A DNA stretch of 64,000 bases from contig NZ_BQYL01000001.1 of the NCBI RefSeq assembly GCF_023706045.1, forward strand, positions 1,904,001 to 1,968,000, in the 5' to 3' direction. This DNA is from Kangiella sp. TOML190 (GTDB lineage Bacteria > Pseudomonadota > Gammaproteobacteria > Enterobacterales > Kangiellaceae). Shown in pieces: positions 24,069-33,720 of the stretch (the first letter of the stretch is position 1; every line of letters begins with the position of its first letter). The notes beneath the pieces were generated by a model. That model searched no databases. It saw only the letters and a list, made by a program, of their open reading frames with translations, and had not been told where the DNA came from. A program made the position numbers and the translations under genes.

Positions 24069-24959
24069 ATGGGATTAGGTGAGATTTTAGCTCTAGCCTG
24101 CGCCGTATGCTGGGCGATTGGCATTGTTTTATTTAAACACTCGGGCGAAACGCTAACAGCCAATAGCTTAAACCTATTGAAAAATTGCATAGGCCTGTTG
24201 CTGATCGTGCCCACGGCCATGGTCTTTGAAGGCCTAAAGATCCCCAACTTGAGCGTGACGGATTGGCTCATCGTGATTGCCAGTGGCTATTTTGGCATTG
24301 CTATTGCCGATAGCTGGTATTTTCAGGCATTAAGACGTCTCGGTGCTGGTCGAACGGCGATAGTAGCTAGTTTGTATAGCCCTTTTGTCATCATACTTTC
24401 CATCATATTACTCGGTGAGCGTCTGCAATCATGGCAATGGTTGGGTTTGGTGCTGGTGTTAGTTGGTATTTTATTGGTGATTTATCAAAAGCACTATCAA
24501 TATATCGACAAACAAGAGCTATACAGGGGTAGTGCTTTTGCTTGCGCTGCGGTGTTTTTAACCGCCCTTGGAGTGGTCGCAGTAAAGCCTATTTTTGATA
24601 ATGATAGCAATGGCTTTTTCTGGATAGTAGCATTTCGTTTAATTGCGGGAGTTGTTGGGGCTTTAATTTTCTTGATATTAAAAGGAAAACTATCCGCGAT
24701 ACGTAAAGAAGTTGTTGAGCAGCAGCATAATTGGCCAATATTAGTTACCGCTAGTGTCTTTGCAACTTATTTTGCCATGCTATTTTGGCTTGGTGGTTTT
24801 AAATACACTGACGCCTCTATTGCCTCAGTCTTAAACGAAACCTCAAATATTTTTATAGTGTTATTAGCATGGCTATTCTTAAAAGAAGCTTTTGATAAAC
24901 GAAAGTTTTTTGGCGTGACTTTAGCATTCGCTGGAGTGATGGTTTTTCTAGGATTTTAA
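24069..24959 (+). CDS. EamA/DMT-family transporter
   Basis: The 296-aa membrane protein has about ten predicted helices in two EamA halves. The first starts GEILALACAVCWAIGIVLFKHSG, the second GSAFACAAVFLTALGVVAVKPIF, and the last helices include SVLNETSNIFIVLLAWLFLKEAF, a typical EamA closing motif. Members of this superfamily export or import small metabolites; the substrate cannot be inferred. It stands alone and converges with pykA over 23 bases. Confidence 0.87.
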   Translation: MGLGEILALACAVCWAIGIVLFKHSGETLTANSLNLLKNCIGLLLIVPTAMVFEGLKIPNLSVTDWLIVIASGYFGIAIADSWYFQALRRLGAGRTAIVASLYSPFVIILSIILLGERLQSWQWLGLVLVLVGILLVIYQKHYQYIDKQELYRGSAFACAAVFLTALGVVAVKPIFDNDSNGFFWIVAFRLIAGVVGALIFLILKGKLSAIRKEVVEQQHNWPILVTASVFATYFAMLFWLGGFKYTDASIASVLNETSNIFIVLLAWLFLKEAFDKRKFFGVTLAFAGVMVFLGF

Positions 24960-24982
24960 GTCAATCGTGGTGATGATGTATA

Positions 24983-26428
24983 TTAATTAACTTCACCAAC
25001 CGTAACAATTTTCATGGCATTTGTGCCGCCAAGTTTGCCCATAGAATCACCTTTGGTGATGATGACTAAATCTCCATCTTGCACGTGGCCGCGAGTTCGT
25101 AATTCTTCAACCGCCAGTCGATTGACATCATGACGAGCGAGGGCAGTCGGGTCAAAATGGATCGCTTCGACGCCGCGATAAAGGGCAACTTTTCTCAGAG
25201 TTTCAATGCTGCGGCTCAAAGCATAAATCGGCATACCTGAGCGAATACGCGACAACCAAAGCGCGGTTGAGCCCGATTCGGTAAGTGAAATGATCGCTTT
25301 AACCCTGTTTAAATGGTTCGCAGTGTACATGGTGGCCATGGCAATGGCCTCATCTATCACTTCAAAATTAATATCAATGCGGTGGTTTGAAGTTTTAGCG
25401 AGACTTTGTCCTTCGGCGCCAACACAAACATTTGCCATGGCTTGCACTGTTTTTGCTGGATTGTCGCCTGTGGCTGTTTCCGCACTGAGCATCACTGCAT
25501 CAGTGCCATCTAAAATAGCATTAGCTACATCAAAAATTTCCGCACGGGTTGGAATGGGGTTATGGATCATGGATTCCATCATTTGGGTTGCGGTAATAAC
25601 CACACGATTAAGTTCACGAGTTCGGTTGATAATATGTTTTTGCACCCCAATCAATTGAGCATCACCAATTTCAACACCTAGATCACCTCGAGCCACCATA
25701 ACCGCATCAGATGCTAAAATAATCGAATCTAAAATATCATGATCATTAACCGTTTCAGCGCGCTCAATTTTTGCTACTAAAGCACAATTACCGCCAGCTT
25801 GTTGCAGCAATTCACGAGCTTGATTGATATCGTCAGCACTGCGGGGGAAGGATACTGCTAGATAATCAATGCCAATTTTGGCAGCAGTTTTAATATCCTC
25901 TTTATCTTTACCGGTTAAGGCTGGCGCAGAAAGGCCGCCGCCGCGAAGGTTAATCCCTTTATTGTTACTGAGTTCGCCACCAACCAACACCTTAGTGATG
26001 ACTTTGGTATCTGTTACTTGACTAATTTGCAGCTGGATCCGTCCGTCATCTAGCATCAATTGATCGCCAGCTTTGACCTCTTGTGGCAAGCTGGTGTAGC
26101 TGGTGCCTACTTGCTGTTTATCGCCTGACTCTCGATTAAGAGCGGTATCAATAGTGAACTCTTGATCGGCATCTAAATAAATTTTTCCCTCTTGAAAACG
26201 AGCCACACGAATTTTTGGTCCTTGTAAGTCACCTAGAATCGCAATGTAAGTATTAAGCTCACGAGCGATATCACGAATACGCTCAGCCCGACGAATATGA
26301 TCTTCTGCTTCGCCATGGGAAAAGTTTAATCGAAAAACATTGGCGCCAGCGTCAATTAATGATTGGATGGATTCGCGAGAGTCAGTGGCAGGGCCTAAAG
26401 TAGCTACAATTTTAGTACGTTTTAGCAT
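24983..26428 (-). CDS. pykA: Pyruvate kinase, PykA type
   Basis: This glycolytic enzyme (481 aa) converts phosphoenolpyruvate and ADP to pyruvate and ATP. It aligns over its full length with E. coli PykA (type II), not Pyk[41 protein letters not shown] (catalytic Lys), [12 protein letters not shown] (metal Glu/Asp), [12 protein letters not shown], and [10 protein letters not shown]. PykA enzymes are generally AMP or sugar-phosphate activated. It stands alone. Confidence 0.96.
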   Translation of the reverse strand: MLKRTKIVATLGPATDSRESIQSLIDAGANVFRLNFSHGEAEDHIRRAERIRDIARELNTYIAILGDLQGPKIRVARFQEGKIYLDADQEFTIDTALNRESGDKQQVGTSYTSLPQEVKAGDQLMLDDGRIQLQISQVTDTKVITKVLVGGELSNNKGINLRGGGLSAPALTGKDKEDIKTAAKIGIDYLAVSFPRSADDINQARELLQQAGGNCALVAKIERAETVNDHDILDSIILASDAVMVARGDLGVEIGDAQLIGVQKHIINRTRELNRVVITATQMMESMIHNPIPTRAEIFDVANAILDGTDAVMLSAETATGDNPAKTVQAMANVCVGAEGQSLAKTSNHRIDINFEVIDEAIAMATMYTANHLNRVKAIISLTESGSTALWLSRIRSGMPIYALSRSIETLRKVALYRGVEAIHFDPTALARHDVNRLAVEELRTRGHVQDGDLVIITKGDSMGKLGGTNAMKIVTVGEVN

Positions 26429-26556
26429 AGTGGAATTTTTAAAAGGTATATGGATATAGTCTAAAACGATTGCATAAGATTACAACTACAATTTTATGAA
26501 ACCGAGTCTGGTATGACCAAGTTTGGCGATGGTTTTGTATTGACGCTTAGTAAAGA

Positions 26557-26578
26557 AAAGGAGCCTTGCGACTCCTTT
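26557..26578 (-). terminator. Terminator of the RND efflux operon
   Basis: AAAGGAG and CTCCTTT form 7-bp arms around an 8-base loop. On the minus strand the stem is followed by TCTTT, 21 bases past the permease stop. Confidence 0.7.
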
Positions 26579-26599
26579 CTTATAACTATCACTAAAAAT

Positions 26600-29500
26600 T
26601 TAAGAGCTTTCCAAAGCAGCTTGCTGTTTGGCTAAGCTTTTGGGATCACGCTTTAAGAACCAATCTTTAGCATTACCCATCATCACATAAAGACAAGGGA
26701 TCCAAACTAGAGTAATCAGCGTTGCAAAGACAATACCAAAACCTAGCGAGACAGCCATTGGTATCACCAGTTGTGCTTGTAAACTAGTTTCTAAAGTAAT
26801 TGGCAATAAACCAAAGAAGGTAGTTAAAGAGGTTAAAATAATAGCTCTAAAACGACGAGTTCCAGCATTGATTGCAGCTTCTGTACGGCTCATTCCTTCA
26901 GCTCTACCTCGATTGATAAAATCAACCATTAATAGGCTGTCGTTCACTACCACTCCTGAAAGGGCTATGATGCCAAAGAAAGAGAACATGCTTAGAGAAA
27001 TCCCCATCAGTAAATGTCCTACCATGGCACCAATCATACCAAAGGGGATTGCAGACATAACCACTAGAGGCTTTACATAAGACTTCAAAGGAATTGCTAA
27101 TAAGATAAAGATCAAGGCCATACCTATTAAGAAGCCACCAACTAACTCACCAACTAAGGTTTGTTGATTTTTGCTAGGACCGCCTGGTACCAGTTTGACG
27201 CTTGGATATTTGGCCAATAGGTTAGGCAAAAAATCTTTTTTAATCGCTGCGTCAATATCATTAGAGGATATTGGCGCCTCAGGACTCACATCCGCAGATA
27301 AGCGGTTCGCTCTAACACCATCGATTCGTGAAATACCAGAGAAACCTTCTGCGATAGTAAAAGTGGCTACATCGTTGAAGGTTACATAGTCACCGTTTTG
27401 CGTTCTTACAGGCATATTTTCCAAATTACCTAAAGAACGACGCTCGGAAAGAGGGTAACGAACAAATACTTTGATTTCTTCATTATCACGCTGGAAACGC
27501 TGCGCTTCGGCGCCATAAAAAGCATTCCTAACTTGACGGGATAAATCAGATACCGTTAAGCCTAAGTTTGTAGCAGCAGGTTTTAACTTAATGATAATTT
27601 CTTCTTTACCACCCGAAAGACTATCGCTAATGTCGTAGACGCCTTCATAGGTGGATAGCTTGGTCTTAATTTCCTCGGAAACTAGGCGCAGTTCTTCCAT
27701 ATTATCACCGATCAAGCGGTAACCAACGCCGCCACCACCGGGGCCACCGCCACCGCCAAAGCTGACTTCTTTAACTCCAGGGACTTGACCAATTTTGTCG
27801 CGCCATAAATCGTTAATTTTAAACTGATTGATAGGCAGGTTTTCAGATTTATGAAACTCAACCCACATGTAGGCCGCAGTATTATTATTGGTCCAAGAGA
27901 TAGAGTGAGCCTTGATCGGTTTACCGTACTCTTCGGTAACTTCTTTGTCTAACTCAATCAGCTTACTTTCCACAAACTCTACTGCCTCTATGGTTTTTTC
28001 GGCAGTTGAACCTTCGGCCATTTTAATTTCAACAAAGGTGCCATCGTTTGGAATGTTAGGGAAAAGTTCAGCTTTTACCCAGCCAGCACCAATAAAACCA
28101 GCAGTAGAAATTAAAAATAGACAAATGAAACTTAAAATAACTAAACCACGAACACCAATTAAACTCTTGAGTTTGGGTGCATATACATTTTTAACAAACC
28201 TATCAAGAAAAGCTGCAACTTTGCGACGAATGCCGGCAAAAAAGAGTTTGGCTTTTCGAAGACTAGGGTTTTTAGTATCTTCCGGTTTGTTTAATTTCAT
28301 ATGAGCCAAGTGAGCAGGCAAGATAAGCTTGGACTCAATTAACGAGAAGATTAAGCAGAACATCACGATTAAGCCAATTGACGCCATGGCGTTACTAAAA
28401 GCGCCAGAAACGTTAAGCATGGGATAAAATGCTGCTATGGTGGTTAGGACGCCAAAAGTAGCGGGTAATGCAACTCTTCTAGCGCCTTCGATGACACTAT
28501 CGACAGTATGTCCTTTTTCCTCAATGCTAGCCCAAGAACTCTCGGCAATAATAATCGCATCGTCAACTACGATCCCTAAGACTAGGATAAAAGCAAACAG
28601 GGTGATCATATTGATGGTCATGGCGAAGCCAGGATAAATAAGCATTAAGGCAAAGGCGCCGGCGAAACAAATTGGGATGCCGATAGCAACCCAGAAAGCC
28701 AGCTTAAACCTTAAAAACAATGCCAATACAATAAATACCAAAGCTAATCCAGCCAGCATATTATTCTGCATTAACTCCAAACGGCCTTTCAAATAATAGG
28801 TTCCATCTCCCCAAGCATCCACTTGGATAGAAGAGGGCAGGTTTGGGCGCTTTTCATCAAGATATTTATAGACCGCCGCAGATGACGCTAGATCATCGGA
28901 CTCTAAGCTGGATTTAACTCGAAGATTGACGGCATTTTTGCCATCAAAGCGCGAAATGAACTGATATTCAGCAAAGCCATCATCAATAGTGGCAATATCC
29001 GATAAAAATAGTCTGGTTCCATCAGTACGAGTTAATAAAGGTATTTGCGCAAAATCATATCCGTTGTAGGCTTGTTCTTTGGTTCGAACTAAAATATCTC
29101 CGCCTGTGGTTTTGATCGTACCGCTTGGCAAATCTAAAGATGATTTGCGTATGGCTTGAGATACCTCTTCAATGGTGAGGCCATATTCGCGCAACTTGTG
29201 ATCGGTAACTTGAATGCCTATTTCGTAGGGTCGAACGCCATTGACTTCTACGGTGCTGATAGCATCTTTTGCGACCAACTCATCTTTGATTTCGTTAGCC
29301 AGTTCCTTTAAGGTCCTTTCATCTGCGTCACCATAAACGCTGACCCACATCACATCACGTTGAAATTTCCGCTCATAAATAACCGGTCGTTCAGCGGAGT
29401 CTGGAAGTTGCGGAACAACGGTATCTACTTGAACCTTAACTTCATCCATGACCTCAGAAACTTCGTAACCTTGCTTAATTTCGATAGTAATGTTCGCGGA

Positions 29501-29785
29501 GCCTTCGCGGGCATAAGAGGTTATTTTTTCAATCCCATCAATTTCCTTAATATTCTCTTCTATCTTTACGACAATCCCTTCTTCGACTTCTTGCGGTGCT
29601 GCGCTGGGGTAAGATACTCGTACTGAAATAGAATTAGTAATAAGGTCTGGAAACACCTGTTGACGCAGTTTGCTAATGCCGATAAAGCCAGCAATGAATA
29701 TAGCTATCATCAATAAATTTGCAGCTACCGTATTGCGCGTAAACCAAGCGATGATGCCGGAGTTTGTATCGTATTCTTTGACCAT
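26600..29785 (-). CDS. RND-type efflux permease (AcrB/HAE1 superfamily)
   Basis: This inner-membrane proton-driven exporter (1061 aa) has the 12-helix, two-large-loop RND plan. It begins with AWFTRNTVAANLLMIAIFIAGFIG, has the helix-4 proton-relay pair in GIVVDDAIIIAESS, and repeats the pattern late with SGVVVNDSLLMVDFIN. The central loop has an unusual Gly-rich stretch (FGGGGGPGGGGVGYR). It starts 10 bases after the adaptor gene. No outer-membrane channel gene is present, so it probably uses a TolC encoded elsewhere. Substrate is unknown. Confidence 0.92.
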   Translation of the reverse strand: MVKEYDTNSGIIAWFTRNTVAANLLMIAIFIAGFIGISKLRQQVFPDLITNSISVRVSYPSAAPQEVEEGIVVKIEENIKEIDGIEKITSYAREGSANITIEIKQGYEVSEVMDEVKVQVDTVVPQLPDSAERPVIYERKFQRDVMWVSVYGDADERTLKELANEIKDELVAKDAISTVEVNGVRPYEIGIQVTDHKLREYGLTIEEVSQAIRKSSLDLPSGTIKTTGGDILVRTKEQAYNGYDFAQIPLLTRTDGTRLFLSDIATIDDGFAEYQFISRFDGKNAVNLRVKSSLESDDLASSAAVYKYLDEKRPNLPSSIQVDAWGDGTYYLKGRLELMQNNMLAGLALVFIVLALFLRFKLAFWVAIGIPICFAGAFALMLIYPGFAMTINMITLFAFILVLGIVVDDAIIIAESSWASIEEKGHTVDSVIEGARRVALPATFGVLTTIAAFYPMLNVSGAFSNAMASIGLIVMFCLIFSLIESKLILPAHLAHMKLNKPEDTKNPSLRKAKLFFAGIRRKVAAFLDRFVKNVYAPKLKSLIGVRGLVILSFICLFLISTAGFIGAGWVKAELFPNIPNDGTFVEIKMAEGSTAEKTIEAVEFVESKLIELDKEVTEEYGKPIKAHSISWTNNNTAAYMWVEFHKSENLPINQFKINDLWRDKIGQVPGVKEVSFGGGGGPGGGGVGYRLIGDNMEELRLVSEEIKTKLSTYEGVYDISDSLSGGKEEIIIKLKPAATNLGLTVSDLSRQVRNAFYGAEAQRFQRDNEEIKVFVRYPLSERRSLGNLENMPVRTQNGDYVTFNDVATFTIAEGFSGISRIDGVRANRLSADVSPEAPISSNDIDAAIKKDFLPNLLAKYPSVKLVPGGPSKNQQTLVGELVGGFLIGMALIFILLAIPLKSYVKPLVVMSAIPFGMIGAMVGHLLMGISLSMFSFFGIIALSGVVVNDSLLMVDFINRGRAEGMSRTEAAINAGTRRFRAIILTSLTTFFGLLPITLETSLQAQLVIPMAVSLGFGIVFATLITLVWIPCLYVMMGNAKDWFLKRDPKSLAKQQAALESS

Positions 29786-29795
29786 TAGTTAGCTC

Positions 29796-31037
29796 CTATT
29801 GACTAACGGCTATGTTCTTTGCCGACGACGGGTTTTTATCATCACTTGCGTCTTCGGAATCTACTTTTTCAGCAGTTTCAGGAGTGTCTTCTTCGCCAAT
29901 TTTTTTGACTAACATGTCGTTTATAGGGTTTTCAATAGGTGTTATAACAACTTCAGTGCCATCTTCGATACCGCCGTTAATGTAGATGAAGTCTTTTTCG
30001 CCCCTAACTACATCAACCTTGGTCAGTTTAATTTTACTTTCATCTGAAATAGTTAAGATTTGAGTTGTATTAATGAATGCTAAGCGCGGCAGCTTGATCA
30101 AGTTGCTCTGAGTGATGCCTTCAATTTTAGCATCAACAAAAGTACCAAAGCGAAGTGGTACATCAATATTGCGTTGTTGCGTAAGGTTGTAGGGATCAGT
30201 AATTTCAGCAACCAGATAGGTTAGTCGATTGTTTTCTTCAACAACTCCTTCGGTTCTGACTAGTTTGCCATACCACTGATGTTCACTCCCGGCATAAATA
30301 CCGGTCAACAAAACATTGGGATAACTGCTTTCATCTCCTTGTTTGGGTAGTTCAAGAAAGGCGAGTTCACGATCGGGTAATGGAAGACGAATTTCTGCGG
30401 TTTGTGTACCGAATAGGTTTGCTACAGAGCTTCCCGTGTTTACATATTGTCCTAGATCTACTTGTTTACTCTTAATAAGGGCATCATAAGGTGCTTTCAC
30501 TTTAGTGCGAGCAAGATCCCTTTGCGCCTTTAATAAAGTCGCTTCTGCAGATTGTACCGAAGCCTTTGCTTGTTCTAGTTGGGGGATTTTTAAAACTAAA
30601 TCATTCGGCTCACCTTTGCCGATTTTCGCCCAGTCTTTGCGCGCTTGATCGCTTCTTGCTTTGGCATCATGAAAGCTGGCTTTAGCTTGGGCAAGGCCTG
30701 CCTCTGCTGAGCGTAAGTTTGCTACGTAATTGGCCGGATCAATGGTTAACAGCAAATCTCCTTTATTGACAAATGCGCCAACTCGAAACTTGGGAGACAC
30801 CTGGCTGATGCGTCCACTGACTTCAGCTACTATATTACTTGAAAGCTTAGGAGTAACAGGCCCTTGGCTGTCGACTAAGAATTGTTGAGACTCTACGCTA
30901 GCGAAAACCGTTTCAACAAGTGGAGCAGGGGGTACTTGCACCCTTTGAGGTGGTTGTTTTTTAGTGGCAATTCCCACTGCAATAACTGCAACAGTAATCC
31001 CCAAGATTAATAAACCGATTAATATTCTCTTAGTCAT
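29796..31037 (-). CDS. RND efflux periplasmic adaptor (membrane-fusion) subunit
   Basis: The 413-aa adaptor links the RND permease to an outer-membrane channel. An N-terminal membrane anchor (LIGLLILGITVAVIAVGIA) is followed by the lipoyl half-motif (SGRISQVSPKFRVGAFVNKGDLLLTID), an alpha-hairpin of about 100 residues rich in Ala/Lys (LAQAKASFHDAKARSDQARK), the second lipoyl half (KVKAPYDALIKSKQVDLGQYV), and beta-barrel domains. A Ser/Glu-rich tail ends the protein. GAAGGG precedes the ATG. First gene of the two-gene operon. Confidence 0.92.
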   Translation of the reverse strand: MTKRILIGLLILGITVAVIAVGIATKKQPPQRVQVPPAPLVETVFASVESQQFLVDSQGPVTPKLSSNIVAEVSGRISQVSPKFRVGAFVNKGDLLLTIDPANYVANLRSAEAGLAQAKASFHDAKARSDQARKDWAKIGKGEPNDLVLKIPQLEQAKASVQSAEATLLKAQRDLARTKVKAPYDALIKSKQVDLGQYVNTGSSVANLFGTQTAEIRLPLPDRELAFLELPKQGDESSYPNVLLTGIYAGSEHQWYGKLVRTEGVVEENNRLTYLVAEITDPYNLTQQRNIDVPLRFGTFVDAKIEGITQSNLIKLPRLAFINTTQILTISDESKIKLTKVDVVRGEKDFIYINGGIEDGTEVVITPIENPINDMLVKKIGEEDTPETAEKVDSEDASDDKNPSSAKNIAVSQ

Positions 31038-31295
31038 AGCCCTTCTCGAAAGTGTGAACCCTTTTATTTATTTCTGCTGACATTATAAAGACTATAGTTG
31101 CTAGCACCTAATGTTTAGTGGTGACAAAGCGTTAACAAATGTTTCAGAAGTTACAACTGTTTAATTATCAATAAGATAGGCGCTGCATCTTTATCTAGTA
31201 CAATTATCATTCTGTTGATGTGAATGAATCGTAAATATTTGATTTTTTACTGCCAATCTTCATCGTTTTTTAGCTTCTAAATCGATAATTTCGTA
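31038..31295. other. Non-coding spacer upstream of the RND operon
   Basis: AT-rich spacer without a convincing reading frame. On the minus strand TATAAT at 31082-31087 could be the -10 of the efflux operon, but no good -35 is seen. The rest holds nothing I can name before the tRNA-Ala promoter. Confidence 0.4.
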
Positions 31296-31323
31296 TTGAC
31301 AGAGTTAGACTCCATGCTAAAAT
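31296..31323 (+). promoter_or_regulatory. tRNA-Ala promoter
   Basis: TTGACA (31296-31301), 16-base spacer, TAAAAT (31318-31323), followed by the GC-rich discriminator GCGCGCC. Such discriminators are associated with stringent (ppGpp/DksA) control of stable RNA genes. The same TAAAATGCGCGCC string occurs in front of tRNA-Val. Confidence 0.85.
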
Positions 31324-31358
31324 GCGCGCCACTGATTTGCACTAACGTGTGTCTGATT

Positions 31359-31434
31359 GGGGCTATAGCTCAGCTGGGAGAGCGCTACACTGGCAGTGTA
31401 GAGGTCAGCGGTTCGATCCCGCTTAGCTCCACCA
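31359..31434 (+). tRNA. tRNA-Ala (anticodon GGC)
   Basis: A 76-base cloverleaf with encoded CCA. Acceptor GGGGCTA pairs with TAGCTCC; the anticodon stem CTACA/TGTAG frames the loop CTGGCAG with anticodon GGC, which reads GCC/GCU alanine codons. The T loop GTTCGAT is intact. Confidence 0.97.
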
Positions 31435-31672
31435 TTTCTTTTTCTCGTACTTCTTCTTCTAAAACCTATCTCTAAACTTGTGGTTACTTACGGCGCTTTA
31501 CAAGTTCCTCAAGGCTTAACCGTGACCATTGCGTTATGAGATCCGGTGTTATCCAAATTAAGCCAATTTAACTGTTAAGAATTATATTCGGAAAAAGGAT
31601 CACTGGCGTATCTTTAGCGGCTAAGTTAATCTAGTTGTTAAGAGAAAAGTTATTGGTAATATGGAGTGCGCT

Positions 31673-32278
31673 ATGAAATTAATAAACTCAAAGCTAATCG
31701 GTGTGTCATTGATAGGTTTAAGCCTATTGATAGGTTGTGCATCAGTTCCTGATATTTATACCGATCAGGATCCTTCTCAAGATTTTTCTAGTTACAAGAG
31801 CTTTGCTTGGGCGCATGGTGAACCAGCGGCAGTGGCTGGTGATTACACCATATCGCCGCTTGTCTTAAGTCGTATTAATACTGCGATAAAAAACAGTTTG
31901 CTTGCCAAAGGCTACCGTTTTAATGAGGAGTTGGCTACGGCGGACTTCGCGGTAGCTTATACGGTGGGAGCTCGCGATAAGATTAGAGTGAATTCCTACC
32001 CGTCATCATTTTATGGCTATTACGATAGTTGGTCATGGGGTTATCCTTATTATCCAGGGCCGGCTTACGCAGCTCCTGTGACTGAAACTCGTACCTCGAC
32101 CATAATCCAAGGTGAGTTGGCCATTGATGTGTACGATGTAAAAACCAAACGACCAGTATGGCATGGTCGTGCTAGCCAGCGGATCACCAAGAAAAGCGAG
32201 CAAGAGCAGCAAGCAGCTATTGATAATGTGGTGGTCAGTATTTTAAAGTCCTTTGGCTCTGCTCCTGTTGCTGAGTAG
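31673..32278 (+). CDS. DUF4136 lipoprotein
   Basis: The 201-aa product has lipobox LIGC and then the DUF4136 pattern: DFSSYKSFAWA, LVLSRINTAIKNSLLAKGYRF, ADFAVAYTVG, a Tyr/Pro/Gly-rich middle (YPYYPGPAY), and GELAIDVYDVKTKRPVWHGRASQRI. DUF4136 proteins are envelope lipoproteins of unknown role. An upstream in-frame ATG (31661) exists, but GGAG sits 6 bases before the ATG at 31673. The gene lies between two tRNA genes. Confidence 0.87.
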   Translation: MKLINSKLIGVSLIGLSLLIGCASVPDIYTDQDPSQDFSSYKSFAWAHGEPAAVAGDYTISPLVLSRINTAIKNSLLAKGYRFNEELATADFAVAYTVGARDKIRVNSYPSSFYGYYDSWSWGYPYYPGPAYAAPVTETRTSTIIQGELAIDVYDVKTKRPVWHGRASQRITKKSEQEQQAAIDNVVVSILKSFGSAPVAE

Positions 32279-32379
32279 AGATAATAATTTTTTATAGTTA
32301 TCTTTGACAAAAGTGGGCGAGGGCATTAATATTGCGCCCGCGTTTGAGGGAAAGGCCTAATTCCCCAAACTTAAACAGT

Positions 32380-32455
32380 GTCCCGTTCGTCTAGAGGCCT
32401 AGGACACCGCCCTTTCACGGCGGTAACAGGGGTTCGACTCCCCTACGGGATGCCA
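32380..32455 (+). tRNA. tRNA-Glu (anticodon UUC)
   Basis: A 76-base cloverleaf with encoded CCA. Acceptor GTCCCGT pairs with ACGGGAT (one G-T); the anticodon stem CCGCC/GGCGG frames loop CTTTCAC with anticodon TTC. It is nearly identical to E. coli tRNA-Glu. This tRNA is one of the substrates of the TusDCBE thiolation relay encoded earlier in the window. Confidence 0.97.
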
Positions 32456-32461
32456 TATACC

Positions 32462-32493
32462 AAAAAGCCCAGCCGCAAGGTTGGGCTTTTTTT
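32462..32493 (+). terminator. Strong terminator after tRNA-Glu
   Basis: AAAAAGCCCAGCC, loop GCAA, GGTTGGGCTTTTTTT. It begins 7 bases past the tRNA, so it defines the transcript's end. Confidence 0.92.
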
Positions 32494-32646
32494 ATATTGG
32501 CGCTCTAGTAAGCGCTGGGCAATCCTACGAAAACGAAAATATCAATGAAGCATGGGTAAAGTGATCAGATCCTTACTCTCATAACTTTGCTATGCTATTC
32601 TTTTATTCAAATAACTGATTATCGAGCTGATAAGGGTCATTTATCC

Positions 32647-33105
32647 ATGAAACTTAAAGCTGTTTTATTATCTTTATCAATAGGTTTATTGATCTCTAGT
32701 TGTAGTGAACCGGACAACAAGACAAGCCTTAGTAACAAACAGTTGGTGCGTAACTATATTGAGGCTTTTGCGGCTCAACAGCCGGAAAAAATGCTTACTA
32801 TGGTTAGTGACGATATTCGTTGGCACTATCTTGATTTAAATGGAATTAGTTATAGCGGTAGTGGTAAGAAGCAGTTGACTAAAGAGTTGGTGAGTTATTT
32901 CGCATCCACCGATCTCCAAGCAGTTGAGGTGTTAAAAATTCAATCAGAGGGCGATTGGCTGACCGTTTTTGAAGCGCCGACATGGTTAAAAGATAAGCAA
33001 AAGTATACCCAAAAAGGAGTTGCCGTCTATTACATTGAAGACGCAAAAATCAGCCAGGTTTGGTATTATCCGGCTTTCGAAAAGCAAGAATTGTCTTCTC
33101 AATAG
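32647..33105 (+). CDS. SnoaL/NTF2-like lipoprotein
   Basis: The 152-aa product starts at the ATG at 32647, with AAGGG upstream; the frame extends to 32587 but adds no signal peptide. The lipobox is LISSC. The mature part (LVRNYIEAFAAQQPEKMLTMVSDDIRWHYLDLNG) has the NTF2-like fold pattern of a cone-shaped binding domain, with a possible nuclear-transport-factor-2/SnoaL relationship. Many such proteins have no catalytic activity. Function unknown. Confidence 0.68.
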   Translation: MKLKAVLLSLSIGLLISSCSEPDNKTSLSNKQLVRNYIEAFAAQQPEKMLTMVSDDIRWHYLDLNGISYSGSGKKQLTKELVSYFASTDLQAVEVLKIQSEGDWLTVFEAPTWLKDKQKYTQKGVAVYYIEDAKISQVWYYPAFEKQELSSQ

Positions 33106-33145
33106 CCAAAAATAAAGAAAACCAAAAAGAGAGCCAACCCATATC

Positions 33146-33715
33146 ATGTTAGAAAAAATTACCGAGCGAGTTTCTTGTGGTCGTTTACAAGCGCCCGCAC
33201 CATCTAAAGCACAAATGCAGAAATTGTTTCAAGCGGCTTTAAGAGCGCCGGATCATAAAAGCCTAAAGCCATGGGAGTATATTGTTTTTGAAGGTGAGCA
33301 AGCTTTAAATCAGTTAGCGCAGGCTTACCTTGAAGCCAGTCTCAAAGAAAATTCGGATTTGGATGAGGCGAAAAAAGCACGCATCTTGTCATTACCCCAT
33401 CGAGCTCCAATGGTGATAGTGGCGGTAGCTAAACACCGCCATCATCAAAAAGTACCGCACCTTGAAGAGATTCTCTCGACAGGGGCCGGGGTACAAAATT
33501 TGATCCTCGGTGCATACGATTTAGGCTTTGGTGCCTATTGGCGCTCAGGTCCATTATGTTTCAATCCCCATCTTAAAGCTTTATTGCAGGTTTCTCAGGA
33601 AGATACCATCGTTGGTTTTATTTATCTTGGCACGCCCAGTGTCGAATTAAAAGCCAAGCCTATTCCAGAAATTGGTGATTTTGTGCGCTATGGGCTTGAT
33701 GGAATAGACGGTTAA
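33146..33715 (+). CDS. Nitroreductase-family protein, YdjA-like
   Basis: The 189-aa FMN-dependent oxidoreductase is close in layout to E. coli YdjA, one of the smallest nitroreductases. Shared motifs: RAPDHKSLKPWEYIVFEGE, LPHRAPMVIVAVAKH, KVPHLEEILSTGAGVQNLILGA, FGAYWRSG and IVGFIYLGTP. YdjA has low activity and its physiological substrate is unclear. The acyltransferase gene begins 5 bases downstream, so the two are probably in one operon. Confidence 0.88.
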   Translation: MLEKITERVSCGRLQAPAPSKAQMQKLFQAALRAPDHKSLKPWEYIVFEGEQALNQLAQAYLEASLKENSDLDEAKKARILSLPHRAPMVIVAVAKHRHHQKVPHLEEILSTGAGVQNLILGAYDLGFGAYWRSGPLCFNPHLKALLQVSQEDTIVGFIYLGTPSVELKAKPIPEIGDFVRYGLDGIDG

Positions 33716-33720
33716 ACGGG

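Noticed and set aside
31480-31578. Short reading frame fragment (VVTYGALQVPQGLTVTIAL, a TGA, then a few more sensible codons) after tRNA-Ala
   Set aside because: Too short, no start site or recognisable family; possibly a gene remnant but not supportable.
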